From Povalibacter uvarum (GTDB taxonomy: Bacteria > Pseudomonadota > Gammaproteobacteria > Steroidobacterales > Steroidobacteraceae): DNA of 64,000 nucleotides. The notes under the pieces were generated by a model. It saw only the letters and a list, made by a program, of their open reading frames with translations. It did no database searches and was not told the origin of the DNA. Numbering within the stretch: position 1 is the first letter of the stretch; every line of letters begins with the position of its first letter. The stretch covers positions 620,001 through 684,000 of the forward strand of contig NZ_JACHHZ010000003.1 of NCBI RefSeq assembly GCF_014202975.1, written 5' to 3'. Position numbers and translations under genes: made by a program. Positions 17,521-27,030 of the stretch are shown in pieces.

Positions 17521-18159
17521 TCAGATATCGAGGATGCCGCGCCTCAAAGCGATCATCACGGCGTGAGTACGGTCGGACGCATCGAGCTTGGGCAGGATGC
17601 TCTTCATATGCGTCTTGACCGTGCCTTCGGAGATGTCGAGCTCCGCCGCGATCAGCTTGTTCGATTTGCCGGCGGCGACCCGCTGCAGCACCTCGATCTC
17701 CCGGCGGGTCAGCGCGTCATCGGCGACGTGTTCGGCGATCCCCGTCGCGATCTCCGGCAGCACGCGGCGTTTTCCTGCGTGCACGGCGCGGATCGTCTCG
17801 AGCAGTTCCTTGCGGACGAGATTCTTGAGCAAGTAGCCCGACGCGCCTGCTTTCAGAGCCGCCGCCGCCTGCACGTCGCCGGCGTAAGTCGTCAGCACTA
17901 TGATCCGCGCATCCGGGAATTCACCGCGAATCGCGGTGATCGCCTCGATGCCGCTCATGTCTGGCATGCGCAGATCCATCAGAGTTACGTCGGGCCGCAA
18001 TCGCCGGAAGCTGTCGACGGCCTCGTGCCCGTTGCTCGCCTGCGCCACGAGCGTCATGTCCTCCTGGCTTTCGAGCACGGCAGCGATTCCCTCGCGCAGC
18101 AGTTGATGATCGTCGACGGTGAGGATGCGGATCGATTCAGATCGCCGCGGAACGTTCAT
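17521..18159 (-). CDS. NarL/FixJ-family response regulator
   Basis: A 212-residue protein. The receiver domain carries the acidic pair in ILTVDDHQLLREGI, the phosphoacceptor D62 in TLMDLRMPDMSG and the conserved Lys in ASGYLLKNL. The C-terminal LuxR helix-turn-helix is LTRREIEVLQRVAAGKSNKL and ISEGTVKTHMKSIL. Its start overlaps the stop of the upstream histidine kinase (ATGA at 18156-18159), so the two form a translationally coupled two-component system. Only three bases separate its end from the convergent lipoprotein stop. Targets are unknown. Confidence 0.92.
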   Translation of the reverse strand: MNVPRRSESIRILTVDDHQLLREGIAAVLESQEDMTLVAQASNGHEAVDSFRRLRPDVTLMDLRMPDMSGIEAITAIRGEFPDARIIVLTTYAGDVQAAAALKAGASGYLLKNLVRKELLETIRAVHAGKRRVLPEIATGIAEHVADDALTRREIEVLQRVAAGKSNKLIAAELDISEGTVKTHMKSILPKLDASDRTHAVMIALRRGILDI

Positions 18160-21100
18160 GTTGTTGCTCCAAGCCAGGATCGCAGGCTGCGCCTCGCCGG
18201 CTGCGATTTTCGGTAGGCCACGTTGGCGGGTACGCGCAAGTCGATCTCTGTTCCCGCGCCCGGCTTGCTCCAGACTTCGAGATGCGCACCCAGTTTCTTC
18301 GCTCGCTCGCGCATGCCCAGCAGGCCGAAATGACCGGGCCTCCCGCCCGCGGCGAGGATCGCTTCGCCGATGCCTCGTCCGTCATCGCGGATGCGGATAT
18401 GCAGCGCGCCATTGCCGTACGTTACTTCAGCTTCGATATCCGTCGCACTCGCGTGCCGGAAGGCATTTGCCAGCGCTTCGCGCGCAATCATGAGACCTTC
18501 TTCGCGCACGATAGGATGCAGATCCCGCTGCGTGCCTTCCACGCCGACGCGGAACTTTGCGGAGTGCAGTTGCGCGAACTGTTCGCCTTCGGCCGCCAGC
18601 GCCTGCGCGAAATCCGCAACGCTGCTGGCGGCGGGCCGCAGGTCTTTCACTTTGTCCCGACTCTCTCCGAGCAGCTTGTCCGCGCGCTCGAGCGACTGCT
18701 CCATCAGCTGTCGTGCCGGCTCATTTGCCGGAATGCGATCGGTGGCTGCCTGGAAGCGCCAGATCAATCCCTGTACACCCTGCAACAGGGTGTCGTGCAG
18801 ATCGCGGGCAATGCGCTCGCGTTCGGCGAGCCGTGCTTCCAGTCGGCCGCGAACCTGCGCGGCGAGCTGACGCACTCTTACTCGGTAGAAGACGGTGAGA
18901 AGCGCCGCTGCCGCCAGCGCGCACAGCGCGTAGAACCAGGTTGTCTGGCGGAAGGCGGGTGGAATAGTGAACGCGACCGAAGCGCCTGCTTCGTTCCAGA
19001 TCCCGTCGTTGTTGGAGGCTATCACCCGAAACTCGTAGTCGCCCGGAGCGAGATCAGTGAAGAACGCGGTGCGTCGCGAACCCGCGTCCTGCCAGGATTT
19101 GTCGGCGCCGAGTCGGTAGCGAAACCGGACGCGTTCCGGAATCGACAGGCTCAGCGCGGTGTAGCTGATCTGCACATCGCGCGGATTGATCGGCAATCGC
19201 AGGCTCGCGCCCGGTTCGTAACGATTGCCGTCGACGACGATGGATTGCACTTCGACGTTCGGCGCGAGCGAGTTGGTGGCGACGTGGCGGGGATCGATCC
19301 ATGCGATGCCACTCGTCGTCGCGAACCACAACCGTCCGTCGGTGCCGGCCGCAATGGAGGGCAGGGGACGGATTGCGTTCGGCGTTCCCGGCAGTCCGTC
19401 GAGGTGGTCGAACAGCTCGGCTCGGACAGCGTGTTTCGAATCAGCTGACACGCGCTGCACGTCGTCGGCGGGAATTCGGATTGCACCGGCGCTCGTGCTC
19501 AACCACAGATCGCCTTCCGTAGTCGTGACGATGCCTGACACGCTGGGCAACTGCGTGCCATCGCGCTGAGAGACTGTATGGAAGTGCTGGCCATCGAAGC
19601 GAGCGAGGCCGAGCTCACCGCCGACCCACACGTCCTTCTCATGCGGCAGGATCGACATGACGTTACCGATATCGAGTCCATCGGCAATGGAGAGATCTCG
19701 CGTCGAGTTCGATGCCGGGTCGATTACCTGGATGCGGCTTCCGGGGAACCCGAGCCAGACGCGTCCATCAGGTGCCGCAGCCAGTGAAAGCGCGGTCTCA
19801 CTCTCGCGTGTCCAGTTTCCGTCGGCCAGGCGCAGCACGCCTCCGCGCACCACGGATACCCACATCGCTCCGGATCGGTCCCTGGTGATCGCCTGCACGG
19901 GATAGTAGTTGGCGTTGTCGCGATCGACGGGCATCGTGACAGGCGTCCATTGCGATCCGTTCGAATGCCACAGCATCGCGCGACCTCCGAACCACACGAC
20001 GCCGTCGTCCGTGCGATAGGCGGAGGTGATGAATTGCGGGCCCGGCACGGTGTCGACCGTCGACGACCCGCTGACCTTGAATGCGCCTTCATCGAAATCG
20101 ATGCCGACCAGCATCGTGCCCGCATCGCCCGGCGCGATGGCGAAGCCGTTCGCGCCGTGCGGAAGCGGCACGCGGGTCAGGCGTGATTCGCGAAAGCGGT
20201 CGATGCCGCTGGCGGTGCCGATCCAGATGTTGCCCTCGCGATCCTCCAGGAATGCATTCGCGTAAGGGCCGGTCAGACCGTCGTCGCTGGAGAAGTCATC
20301 GGATCGGGCGCTCGCCATCGGTGTACGACCGAGCAGTTGGCCGACATCCCTGATGCGATGGATGCCTGCCGCTGACGCCGTCCAGAGCGTGCCATCGCGA
20401 TCGATCAGCTTGCCCCACAGCGACACTTGCTGTGGATTGCGCAGCGCGATCCACCCATGTTGCAAGGGGGAGGTCACCGCGACGCCGTCTCCGGGGATGT
20501 AGACCGGACGCATGCCGAGACTGGCATCGGTCAGCCAGAGTGTTCCGTCGGGCGCCTCGACGAAGTCGACCATCTCTTCGCTGGTGCGAATGGTCGTCGG
20601 CGCGAACGCGGACTCTCCGGATCGCAGGAACAGGACTGTCCGGCCCACGACGATCCACAATGTTCCATCGCGCGCCACCTTTGTGGCTTTCACATACTCG
20701 GAGGGAAGATCGAATCTCTCGCGTATGTCCTCCCAGAGCGAGCCGTCGAAGCGGCGCAGTCCGAAGCTGGTATCGGCCCACACGAGACCCGAGCTGTCTT
20801 GTGCGAATCGCGTCAGACTGCCCGCGGGCAAGCCCTCACGTTCGCCGTAGTTCGTCACCTTCCCGTCACGAATGAAGCTGGCGCCGCCGAATCGATAGCC
20901 AACCCAGAGACCGCCATCGCGGGGTGCGAAGAGCGACAGGACATTCGTTGAAGGCAGACGCTGGCCCCGAATGCTGTCGATGCGCTCGAAGCGAACCCCG
21001 TCGAACCGGAAGAGCCCGGCCGCGCCGGCGATCCACAGATAGCCGTCGGCAGTTTGCGCCAGCGATTCGATGCCGCCGGGCGCGCCGTCCTTCGCGGTCC

Positions 21101-21230
21101 ACGCGGTGTGATGGAGTTGAGCGATGTGCAGGTCCGGCGGCAACGCGGATGCGTGCGATGTCGCCAGCAACGCGGCTGCAATCGCGATCGCCGATTGCAG
21201 TAGTCGGAATGCTGTTGACCGCGTTGCCAT
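18156..21230 (-). CDS. Two-component sensor histidine kinase with periplasmic beta-propeller (reg_prop/Y_Y_Y)
   Basis: I chose the ATG at 21230 (MATRSTAF) because GGAG precedes it and a signal peptide follows (LLQSAIAIAAALLATSHASA); the frame is open further upstream. The 1024-residue protein begins with many short propeller repeats (DGYLWIAGAAGLFRFDGVRF, GNIWIGTASGIDRFR and others, about residues 40-660). A Y_Y_Y domain follows (ISYTALSLSIPERVRFRYRL), then a membrane segment (WFYALCALAAAALLTVFY). The kinase part has a HisKA_3 motif, RIARDLHDTLLQG with H812, and the ATPase stretch EALANAFRHASATDIE and DDGRGIGEA. Such sensors in other bacteria detect oligosaccharide or related ligands; no ligand can be named here. 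Confidence 0.9.
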   Translation of the reverse strand: MATRSTAFRLLQSAIAIAAALLATSHASALPPDLHIAQLHHTAWTAKDGAPGGIESLAQTADGYLWIAGAAGLFRFDGVRFERIDSIRGQRLPSTNVLSLFAPRDGGLWVGYRFGGASFIRDGKVTNYGEREGLPAGSLTRFAQDSSGLVWADTSFGLRRFDGSLWEDIRERFDLPSEYVKATKVARDGTLWIVVGRTVLFLRSGESAFAPTTIRTSEEMVDFVEAPDGTLWLTDASLGMRPVYIPGDGVAVTSPLQHGWIALRNPQQVSLWGKLIDRDGTLWTASAAGIHRIRDVGQLLGRTPMASARSDDFSSDDGLTGPYANAFLEDREGNIWIGTASGIDRFRESRLTRVPLPHGANGFAIAPGDAGTMLVGIDFDEGAFKVSGSSTVDTVPGPQFITSAYRTDDGVVWFGGRAMLWHSNGSQWTPVTMPVDRDNANYYPVQAITRDRSGAMWVSVVRGGVLRLADGNWTRESETALSLAAAPDGRVWLGFPGSRIQVIDPASNSTRDLSIADGLDIGNVMSILPHEKDVWVGGELGLARFDGQHFHTVSQRDGTQLPSVSGIVTTTEGDLWLSTSAGAIRIPADDVQRVSADSKHAVRAELFDHLDGLPGTPNAIRPLPSIAAGTDGRLWFATTSGIAWIDPRHVATNSLAPNVEVQSIVVDGNRYEPGASLRLPINPRDVQISYTALSLSIPERVRFRYRLGADKSWQDAGSRRTAFFTDLAPGDYEFRVIASNNDGIWNEAGASVAFTIPPAFRQTTWFYALCALAAAALLTVFYRVRVRQLAAQVRGRLEARLAERERIARDLHDTLLQGVQGLIWRFQAATDRIPANEPARQLMEQSLERADKLLGESRDKVKDLRPAASSVADFAQALAAEGEQFAQLHSAKFRVGVEGTQRDLHPIVREEGLMIAREALANAFRHASATDIEAEVTYGNGALHIRIRDDGRGIGEAILAAGGRPGHFGLLGMRERAKKLGAHLEVWSKPGAGTEIDLRVPANVAYRKSQPARRSLRSWLGATT

Positions 21231-21380
21231 GATTCTCCGCTGAGCTCCTTCGTAGGATACGCCGCAAGTGTGACTCTCAGTACTGTGATCAGGGTCTGAC
21301 GGACATCTCCCGAAAGGGGCAGGTCGCGGTGCCCTGCTATCGGCTACGTGACACTCCGGGCGTGTAGCACCCTGCTCGCC

Positions 21381-21746
21381 GTGCAACGACTATTCTCCAT
21401 GTTCCCTCCCGGTCTGCCGGGGCTCGCATTGCTGCTTCTGCGCGCTTCGGTTGCCGCCGCGCTGCTGCTCGAAAGCCATGGGCATCGACAGGCACTGCCT
21501 GGCTGGATTCATGCTGCTGCGGTACTGATTTCTCTCGCGGTATTCGCGGGATATCTCACGCCCATCGTCGCGGCCGCGGCGCTCGCATACCACGCCGCGA
21601 TCTGGTTCGCGTTCGACATCGACAGTGTCGCTGTAGCCATCACGTTCTCTCTCGATGCATTGGCTCTGGCGCTGCTCGGTCCCGGCGCGTACTCCGTCGA
21701 CGCCCGGCGCTTCGGTCGCCGACTCGTCGTCCTTCCGCCGCAATAG
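21381..21746 (+). CDS. Small DoxX-like integral membrane protein
   Basis: The product is mostly hydrophobic, with four likely membrane helices: GLALLLLRASVAAALLL, IHAAAVLISLAVFAGYL, IVAAAALAYHAAIWFAF and AVAITFSLDALALALLG. This pattern and length (about 121 residues) are those of short DoxX-like proteins. The frame opens at 21348; I prefer the GTG at 21381 (VQRLFSMFPPGLPG), because the N-terminus MQRLFS-FP fits relatives as I recall them. The ATG at 21399 is another option. No function is established. It is divergent from the propeller kinase gene and shares its 150-base intergenic region. Confidence 0.65.
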   Translation: MQRLFSMFPPGLPGLALLLLRASVAAALLLESHGHRQALPGWIHAAAVLISLAVFAGYLTPIVAAAALAYHAAIWFAFDIDSVAVAITFSLDALALALLGPGAYSVDARRFGRRLVVLPPQ

Positions 21747-22051
21747 GCGCGATTCCCACTTCAACCTCCTGCCCCATCGTGTCGGGCTCCTGCCTCCCAT
21801 AAGAGGCGTGCCGTCCGATCGCTGACCGCAGACGATGCTGACACGCAGATGTTTTCTGCGGGGACGCAACCATCGTCTCTCCGCCTCGGCTCAACGGCAC
21901 GGCGCAGCAGCGAGTTACGCATGACCGCCGGTCACGAAGCTACGTTGCTTAGCGCGCTTTAACACCGCTGAACTTGGGGCAGGGACGATCAGATGGGAGA
22001 GTCGTCCCGTGGATCGAGAAGAACCGGTGACTCACTCCATGGAGAAATTTG
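21747..22051. other. Intergenic region, 305 bp
   Basis: No coding frame here looks real. The only clear structure is a small hairpin near 21844-21860 (CGCAGA, loop TGTTT, TCTGCG), which could end the upstream membrane-protein transcript. The remainder presumably carries the promoter of the hydrolase at 22052. Confidence 0.4.
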
Positions 22052-22939
22052 ATGAACGCGAATCCTTCCTCGGTCACTGCCAATCGTCGCGAAGTGCTCG
22101 CAAGAGGAACCCGAACAGTGAACACGATTACCAGCAAAGACGGTACGCAGATCTACTACAAGGACTGGGGTCGAGGCCCCGTCGTTACTTTCTCCCATGG
22201 CTGGCCGCTCAACGCCGATGCCTGGGACGGTCAGATGCAGTTTCTGGTGCAGCACGGCTTCCGTGTGATCGCACACGATCGACGCGGTCACGGCCGTTCC
22301 GAGCAGGCGTCCTCGAACAACGACATGAACGGTTATGCCGATGACCTGGCGGCGGTGATCGAGACGCTCGACCTCAAGAACGTCACGCTGGTCGGTCATT
22401 CGACCGGCGGCGGCGAAGTGGTGCGCTACCTCGCTCGTCATGGGTCGAAGCGTGCCGCGAAGGCCGTGCTGATCGGCGCCGTGCCGCCGCTGATGGCCAG
22501 GACGCCTGCCAATCCGGAAGGCATTCCGATCGAAGTGTTCGATGGATTGCGCGCGTCGGTCGCCAGGGATCGGTCGCAGTTCTACAAGGAATTCGCGATT
22601 CCTTTCTATGGGGTGAACCGCGACGGCGCGAAAGTCTCGCAGGGTACGCTCGACCAGTTCTGGCTGTGGAGCATGCAGGTCGGTCTGAAGAATGCCTACG
22701 AATGCATCAAGGCGTTCTCGGAAACCGACTTCACGGAGGATCTGAAGAAGATCGACGTGCCGACGCTGCTGCTGCACGGCGAAGACGATCAGATCGTGCC
22801 GGTGAACAACTCCGCCAGGAAGGCTGAGCGCCTCATCAAGGGCGCAAAGGCCATCTACTACCCGGCGGCACCCCACGGCCTTACGACGACTCATCAGGAT
22901 CAGGTGAACGCCGATCTGCTGGCGTTCCTGCGTGGCTGA
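22052..22939 (+). CDS. Alpha/beta hydrolase of the non-heme chloroperoxidase / esterase group
   Basis: The ATG at 22052 has GGAG seven bases upstream. The 295-residue protein has the oxyanion motif [12 protein letters not shown], the nucleophile elbow GHSTGGGE (S117), the acid in [12 protein letters not shown] and the His in [13 protein letters not shown]. This sequence style is that of cofactor-free haloperoxidases/arylesterases (COG0596). The first 25 residues, ending before [17 protein letters not shown], contain RREVLARG and could be a remnant of a Tat leader but lack a hydrophobic core. It starts a likely same-strand cluster with an AraC regulator and an SDR. Confidence 0.85.
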   Translation: MNANPSSVTANRREVLARGTRTVNTITSKDGTQIYYKDWGRGPVVTFSHGWPLNADAWDGQMQFLVQHGFRVIAHDRRGHGRSEQASSNNDMNGYADDLAAVIETLDLKNVTLVGHSTGGGEVVRYLARHGSKRAAKAVLIGAVPPLMARTPANPEGIPIEVFDGLRASVARDRSQFYKEFAIPFYGVNRDGAKVSQGTLDQFWLWSMQVGLKNAYECIKAFSETDFTEDLKKIDVPTLLLHGEDDQIVPVNNSARKAERLIKGAKAIYYPAAPHGLTTTHQDQVNADLLAFLRG

Positions 22940-22971
22940 GCGGCGATCATCCCCAAGCTGGAGCTAAGTTC

Positions 22972-23643
22972 ATGGACACTTCGACCTCCTCGTTCGTGCG
23001 GATCCCCGCTATTCCACCGGTTCTCGACGCGGAAGCAGACCAGATCACCTCGGCAGAGGATTCGACGGTCGACGCGTCTTCGATTCGGGCCGTGTTCGAC
23101 GCACTGTCCGTCGATGGATTGAAGGGGGATTCCGCGTTCCCGGTGCGCAAGCTCCAGTCGGTCGTGACGGAGTTGTGCGCAGCCGTCCGCAGTGCGCTCG
23201 ATGATGAACGTGATACCGCCGAGGACAGCCTTCGGCGGGCTACGGAAATCCTGCGGGGCATTCGCGAAGCCGAAGCGCCGAAAAAGGAGTCGGTGCAGAG
23301 CGGCGGCCTGGCTCCGTGGCAGATTCGGAAGGTGACCAGCCACGTCGAAGCCAACCTGGACGCGACGATCCGCAACGAAGATCTCGCGGCCATTGCACGG
23401 TTGAACCCGTCGCACTTCGGCCGCGTGTTTCGCAACAGCTTCGGCGTGCCGCCGCACGAGTACGTCATCCGGCGGCGAGTCGAGCGCGCGCAGGGGCTCA
23501 TGCTCACGACGGCTGCCTCTCTCAGCGAAATTGCGCTGGACTGCGGACTCGCCGATCAGTCGCACCTGACGCGCCTGTTCCGCAGGCTCGTGGGCGAAAG
23601 CCCGCGCGCGTGGCGTCGTGCAAGATTGACCGCTCCGGCCTGA
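22972..23643 (+). CDS. AraC-family transcriptional regulator
   Basis: The 223-residue protein ends in a complete AraC DNA-binding domain (about residues 118-220). The first helix-turn-helix is in RNEDLAAIARLNPSHFGRVF, followed by FGVPPHEYVIRRRVERAQ, and the second is in SLSEIALDCGLADQSHLTRL. The N-terminal 110 residues show no cupin-type sensor and are rich in acidic residues, so the effector domain is unusual or degenerate. It begins 32 bases after the hydrolase and precedes the SDR by 13 bases, which suggests that it regulates this local cluster. Confidence 0.88.
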   Translation: MDTSTSSFVRIPAIPPVLDAEADQITSAEDSTVDASSIRAVFDALSVDGLKGDSAFPVRKLQSVVTELCAAVRSALDDERDTAEDSLRRATEILRGIREAEAPKKESVQSGGLAPWQIRKVTSHVEANLDATIRNEDLAAIARLNPSHFGRVFRNSFGVPPHEYVIRRRVERAQGLMLTTAASLSEIALDCGLADQSHLTRLFRRLVGESPRAWRRARLTAPA

Positions 23644-23656
23644 TCGGGAGAACGTG

Positions 23657-24406
23657 ATGAACGAGTCCAATCAGGTCGTGATCATTACCGGCGGTGGTGC
23701 CGGCATCGGGCTGGCCGCCGCCAGGGCGTTCGCGCACGAGGGCGCGAACGTGCTGATCACAGGACGCAGGGTAGCGAAGCTCGACGAAATCACTCGCTCA
23801 GAGCCCCGCATCCGATCGGTGACGGCGGACGTAGCGACTCCGCTCGACGCCCGACGCACAATCGACAAGGCGATCGATATGTGGGGGCGCATCGATGTCC
23901 TGGTAAACAATGCTGGTGCCGGAGCGCCGCTTTCGCTGGCGGATGCGACGGCTGATCGCGTCAATGCGGTCTACGCGGTGAATGTGGTCGGCCCTACGTT
24001 GCTTTCAGCGGCTGCGGTGCCTCATCTCGTGAAGTCGCGCGGGTCGATCATCAACCTGTCGAGCAGTCTTGCAACCAAGGCAGTCGCGGGGTTCGCGGAC
24101 TACTGCGCCAGCAAGGCGGCGCTCGAGCAACTGACTCGTTGCTGGGCATTGGAGCTGGCAGCGCAGGGCGTGCGTGTGAACGCTGTCGCTGCCGGGCCGG
24201 TCGAGACGGAGTTCCTGCAGGAGCGCATGGGTTTGACGGAGCCGGAGGCGGAAGCTGTCAGAGCGCAGGAGCGCAGCGTGATTCCACTCGGCCGCAGAGG
24301 CGTGCCGGAAGATGTGGCGCGCTGGATCGTCGCACTCGCGAGTCGTGAGGCGCAGTGGGTGACGGGTCAGGTGTTCGGCATCGATGGCGGATTCACGCTC
24401 GTCTGA
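23657..24406 (+). CDS. Short-chain dehydrogenase/reductase (SDR)
   Basis: The ATG at 23657 has GGGAG six bases upstream. The 249-residue protein has the classical SDR motifs: VVIITGGGAGIGLAAARAFA for NAD(P) binding, VLVNNAGAG, the catalytic Ser in IINLSSSLATKAV, YCASKAALEQL (Tyr-x3-Lys) and the C-terminal WVTGQVFGIDGGFTLV. These fit a cytosolic NAD(P)-dependent oxidoreductase of the 3-ketoacyl-ACP-reductase type. The substrate is not apparent. It ends just before a perfect hairpin that separates it from the convergent cupin gene. Confidence 0.92.
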   Translation: MNESNQVVIITGGGAGIGLAAARAFAHEGANVLITGRRVAKLDEITRSEPRIRSVTADVATPLDARRTIDKAIDMWGRIDVLVNNAGAGAPLSLADATADRVNAVYAVNVVGPTLLSAAAVPHLVKSRGSIINLSSSLATKAVAGFADYCASKAALEQLTRCWALELAAQGVRVNAVAAGPVETEFLQERMGLTEPEAEAVRAQERSVIPLGRRGVPEDVARWIVALASREAQWVTGQVFGIDGGFTLV

Positions 24407-24413
24407 GCGCGAT

Positions 24414-24442
24414 GTGATCCGGTGAAAGAATCACCGGATCAC
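24414..24442. terminator. Perfect 11-bp hairpin between convergent genes
   Basis: The arms GTGATCCGGTG and CACCGGATCAC surround the 7-nt loop AAAGAAT. It lies between the SDR stop and the convergent cupin stop and probably terminates both transcripts. A T/C-rich run follows on the plus strand. Confidence 0.7.
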
Positions 24443-24456
24443 TCGATCTCGTTCTC

Positions 24457-24858
24457 TCACTCCAGCATCAATACCGGCTTGCCGCTGTCCTTCACCAGGA
24501 ACACCAGGAACTTCGCCGGCTCGGTGTTGCTCGCGTTCTTGCCGACGGTGTGGATGTCGTTCGGTCCCTCGTAGAACGTCTCTCCGGGCTTCAGTGTTAC
24601 GGCGGGGCCGCCTTTCACCTGCATCACGATCGAGCCTTCCAGTACGTAGATGAAGCCGTGCGCATCGTGTCGATGAACAGGATCGGCGCCGCCGGGAGGG
24701 AACTCGACCGTGATGACCAGGACTTCCTTGCCGGGAAATTCCGGCAGCGGCTTCGTCATCACCGGCGTTACGACAGGATCAGCGGCATTCACGACTGTGG
24801 CGGCAAGTGCGCCGAAGGTGATTGCGGCAGCGGGGACAAGGCTTCTCAGGAACGACAT
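24457..24858 (-). CDS. Exported cupin protein
   Basis: A 133-residue protein with a signal peptide (FLRSLVPAAAITFGALAATV, cleavage near VNA-ADP) and a single cupin barrel. The metal-site motif is GADPVHRHDAHGFIYVLEGS, and the second motif is PGETFYEGPNDIHTVGKNAS. Small periplasmic cupins of this kind are common beside hydrolases and SDRs and have no established reaction. The gene precedes nothing co-transcribed with certainty; a 25-base gap separates it from the hypothetical gene upstream on the same strand, so the two may form one unit. Confidence 0.85.
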   Translation of the reverse strand: MSFLRSLVPAAAITFGALAATVVNAADPVVTPVMTKPLPEFPGKEVLVITVEFPPGGADPVHRHDAHGFIYVLEGSIVMQVKGGPAVTLKPGETFYEGPNDIHTVGKNASNTEPAKFLVFLVKDSGKPVLMLE

Positions 24859-24883
24859 GGCGAACTCCTCCTACGGAACGACA

Positions 24884-25225
24884 TCAGGTAAAGGCCCACG
24901 GCTCGCGCCAGCTCAGCTCGGCGATCACATCGCCGCTGGAATCGGCATCGAGCTCATCGAACGGATCGGCGACGACCAGCTTCAGCTGCACATTGCGGCG
25001 CGTGAGCGCGGTGAGATCGCTTGCCCACCGGCCGTTGTTCGCGAACCAGACCGGAAGCGCGTCATCGCCATCGGATGTGGGCTCGAGCGAGATGTGCACG
25101 ACGATCGACGAGGACTCTTCGGTTGCGCGCAGGCGGCGAACAGACGACTGCTCGGCGTACCAGCTTGCAAGCACCGACGGCAGGTCGGCGGCGTCAGTGG
25201 TCGAGAGGCGAGTGGCGAGGTTCAT
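24884..25225 (-). CDS. Hypothetical protein, 113 residues
   Basis: The frame opens at 25393, but coding character starts at the ATG at 25225 (MNLATRLSTTDAADL). The product is acidic and soluble, with blocks such as SSIVVHISLEPTSDGDDALP and VQLKLVVADPFDELDADSSG, and has no signal peptide, membrane segment or known motif. It lies upstream of the exported cupin gene on the same strand. I do not recognise a family. Confidence 0.5.
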   Translation of the reverse strand: MNLATRLSTTDAADLPSVLASWYAEQSSVRRLRATEESSSIVVHISLEPTSDGDDALPVWFANNGRWASDLTALTRRNVQLKLVVADPFDELDADSSGDVIAELSWREPWAFT

Positions 25226-25439
25226 ACGCAGCCAGTGATTGAGAATGTGTGCTGCGATTATTCGAACCGCGAACGTCCAATGCTTGGCGGATCCGGCCGA
25301 CAATTGGACGCGACTGCGAGACCAGCACCGTTCTCGAAGAATCCAAGCAACGCCGCGGTTCATCAAGAAGACCGCCCCGCACTCCGAGAACATGCAATCA
25401 CGGCGACATCGATCGCTTCATCTGCGTGAGGGCACTGGG

Positions 25440-26102
25440 ATGGCTACCAAAGTGAACGGCTTGATCGAGACGCGCGTGCTGGCAGGAATCGTCGTTCCAG
25501 ATACTGCGTTGGTCGCCGGGGCGATCGAGTACGCGCGCAAGAACTCCGAGCCGTACTTGTTCAATCACGCCATGCGCTCGTGGCTGTTCGCGGTGGCGAT
25601 CGCTGAGTTGAAGGGCACCGCGCACGATCCGGAGGTGCTCGCCGTTGCGACTCTTCTGCACGATCTCGGGCTGGAGAAAGCATTCGACGGCCCGTTGCGA
25701 TTCGAAGTGGAAGGCGCGAACGCGGCGCGGGCGTTTGCGCTCGGGCAGGGGATGGGGGAGCGCCAGGCGCAACTGGTCTGGGACGGCGTTGCGCTCAACT
25801 CGACGCCGTCCATCGGCTTATATAAGGAGACAGAAGTTGCGCTCTGCACGACCGGGATCGGCGTCGATTGGGGCGGCTGGGGTTATGAGCTGCTGACTCG
25901 CGAGCAATCCGGCTCGATCCTCGAGGCCTTCCCACGGCTCGACATGAAGCAGCGATTCACCCGCGCGGTGTGCCGCATCGTCGAGTCACGACCGGCGACG
26001 ACATACGACAACTTCGCCCGGGACTTCGGTGACCGATTCGTTGCGGGCTATCAGCGGCCGTCGACGGTGGATCTGTTGCTGAAGGCGCCGTTCGAGGAGT
26101 AG
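25440..26102 (+). CDS. HD-domain metal-dependent phosphohydrolase-like protein
   Basis: The ATG at 25440 has GAGGG seven bases upstream, which places it well inside the longer open frame from 25239. The 220-residue product has an HD domain: FNHAMRSWLFAVAIAELKG supplies the first His and LLHDLGLEKAFD the His-Asp pair. It resembles cytosolic HD proteins related to cyanamide hydratase, in which SEPYLFNHAMRSW is conserved. The second half (LYKETEVALCTTGIGVDWGG) fits the same group. The exact substrate is unknown. It is divergent from the 113-residue hypothetical gene. Confidence 0.8.
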   Translation: MATKVNGLIETRVLAGIVVPDTALVAGAIEYARKNSEPYLFNHAMRSWLFAVAIAELKGTAHDPEVLAVATLLHDLGLEKAFDGPLRFEVEGANAARAFALGQGMGERQAQLVWDGVALNSTPSIGLYKETEVALCTTGIGVDWGGWGYELLTREQSGSILEAFPRLDMKQRFTRAVCRIVESRPATTYDNFARDFGDRFVAGYQRPSTVDLLLKAPFEE

Positions 26103-26109
26103 TCGACCG

Positions 26110-27030
26110 CTACGTGTCGCGTCCGGCGAGCCAAAGCGCGGCGTTTCGCACGTAGCGATGCACCGACGCCATGGCCTTCGAGTCGCCCGGAAGTGCGTAA
26201 ACCGGCGCTTCGCTGACAAAGTCCGGGCTTCCCCGGTGCGGGTCCCAGTTGTAGTCGGCGAAGTGATGGAACGTGGACTGCGCGATTGCTGGACCATCGC
26301 TGTCGGAGCGTTCGAAAGCGACGGCGATATTGAACCGTTGCCCGCTCGCGAGACTCGTGCCAGTTGCAATGACCCGAGCCGCGGAGCCTGACGTTGGAGC
26401 GAGCACGGCACCTTCGTGAGGATGCGAGGGGAGGTACATCACTGTGCCGTTCTCGGAATCCGCGTCGAGCATGACGGGATGCGCCGGCAACTGCGCATCC
26501 ACGCGCTGCACTCCGCCATTCGCACCCGAGTGAAAGTTCGGCCACAGGATCTGCGGAGTTCCGAGATCATCCGGGGGAGGCGGGTCCGCATCGATGTTGT
26601 GAGTGTGGAATACATGCGCCGCGCCCAAGGGGCCGAGCGTGCAGACAGAGCAACCGAGATCCATGTGATCCCGGGTCAGCAGGATGCCGCCGCCGCGTGC
26701 CCGGAACCTCAGGATGCCGGCTCGATCTTCGTCGCTGAGGCCGTTGCCAACGTCGACCGCGAACAGCCACAGTTCGTCGTAGATGGATTGGTCGAGTGTC
26801 GAAAGAACCGGATCGGGCGCATCGACCGAGTCTCGATCACGCGCGGTGACGCGGAACAGGGGATGGCCATCGACGTCCCGCAACGAAGCCAGGTACTCCT
26901 GCAGCATCGAGAAGCGACCGATATGCCAGTCGTTGTCGGTGCGTTCGATGGTCGTCTGCAGGAGGATGTTGATCGGCTGGTTCACTGTTGGATCTCGTGT
27001 CGGGACTATTGCTGCCGCGGCTCCTTCCAT
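26110..27030 (-). CDS. Hypothetical protein, possibly a glutamine-amidotransferase-like / ThuA-like fold
   Basis: A 306-residue protein without signal peptide. It shows a phrase like those of trefoil amidotransferase-like folds: YDELWLFAVDVGNGLSDEDR, ILRFRARGGGILLTRDHMDL, then GCSVCTLGPLGAAHVFH, and a later TFHHFADYNWDP. The candidate Cys in DLGCSVC and the His residues downstream could form an active site, but I cannot assign the family firmly. The start at 27030 overlaps the previous gene by 25 bases. A GTG at 26985 (VNQPINILLQ) would remove the overlap. Confidence 0.55.
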   Translation of the reverse strand: MEGAAAAIVPTRDPTVNQPINILLQTTIERTDNDWHIGRFSMLQEYLASLRDVDGHPLFRVTARDRDSVDAPDPVLSTLDQSIYDELWLFAVDVGNGLSDEDRAGILRFRARGGGILLTRDHMDLGCSVCTLGPLGAAHVFHTHNIDADPPPPDDLGTPQILWPNFHSGANGGVQRVDAQLPAHPVMLDADSENGTVMYLPSHPHEGAVLAPTSGSAARVIATGTSLASGQRFNIAVAFERSDSDGPAIAQSTFHHFADYNWDPHRGSPDFVSEAPVYALPGDSKAMASVHRYVRNAALWLAGRDT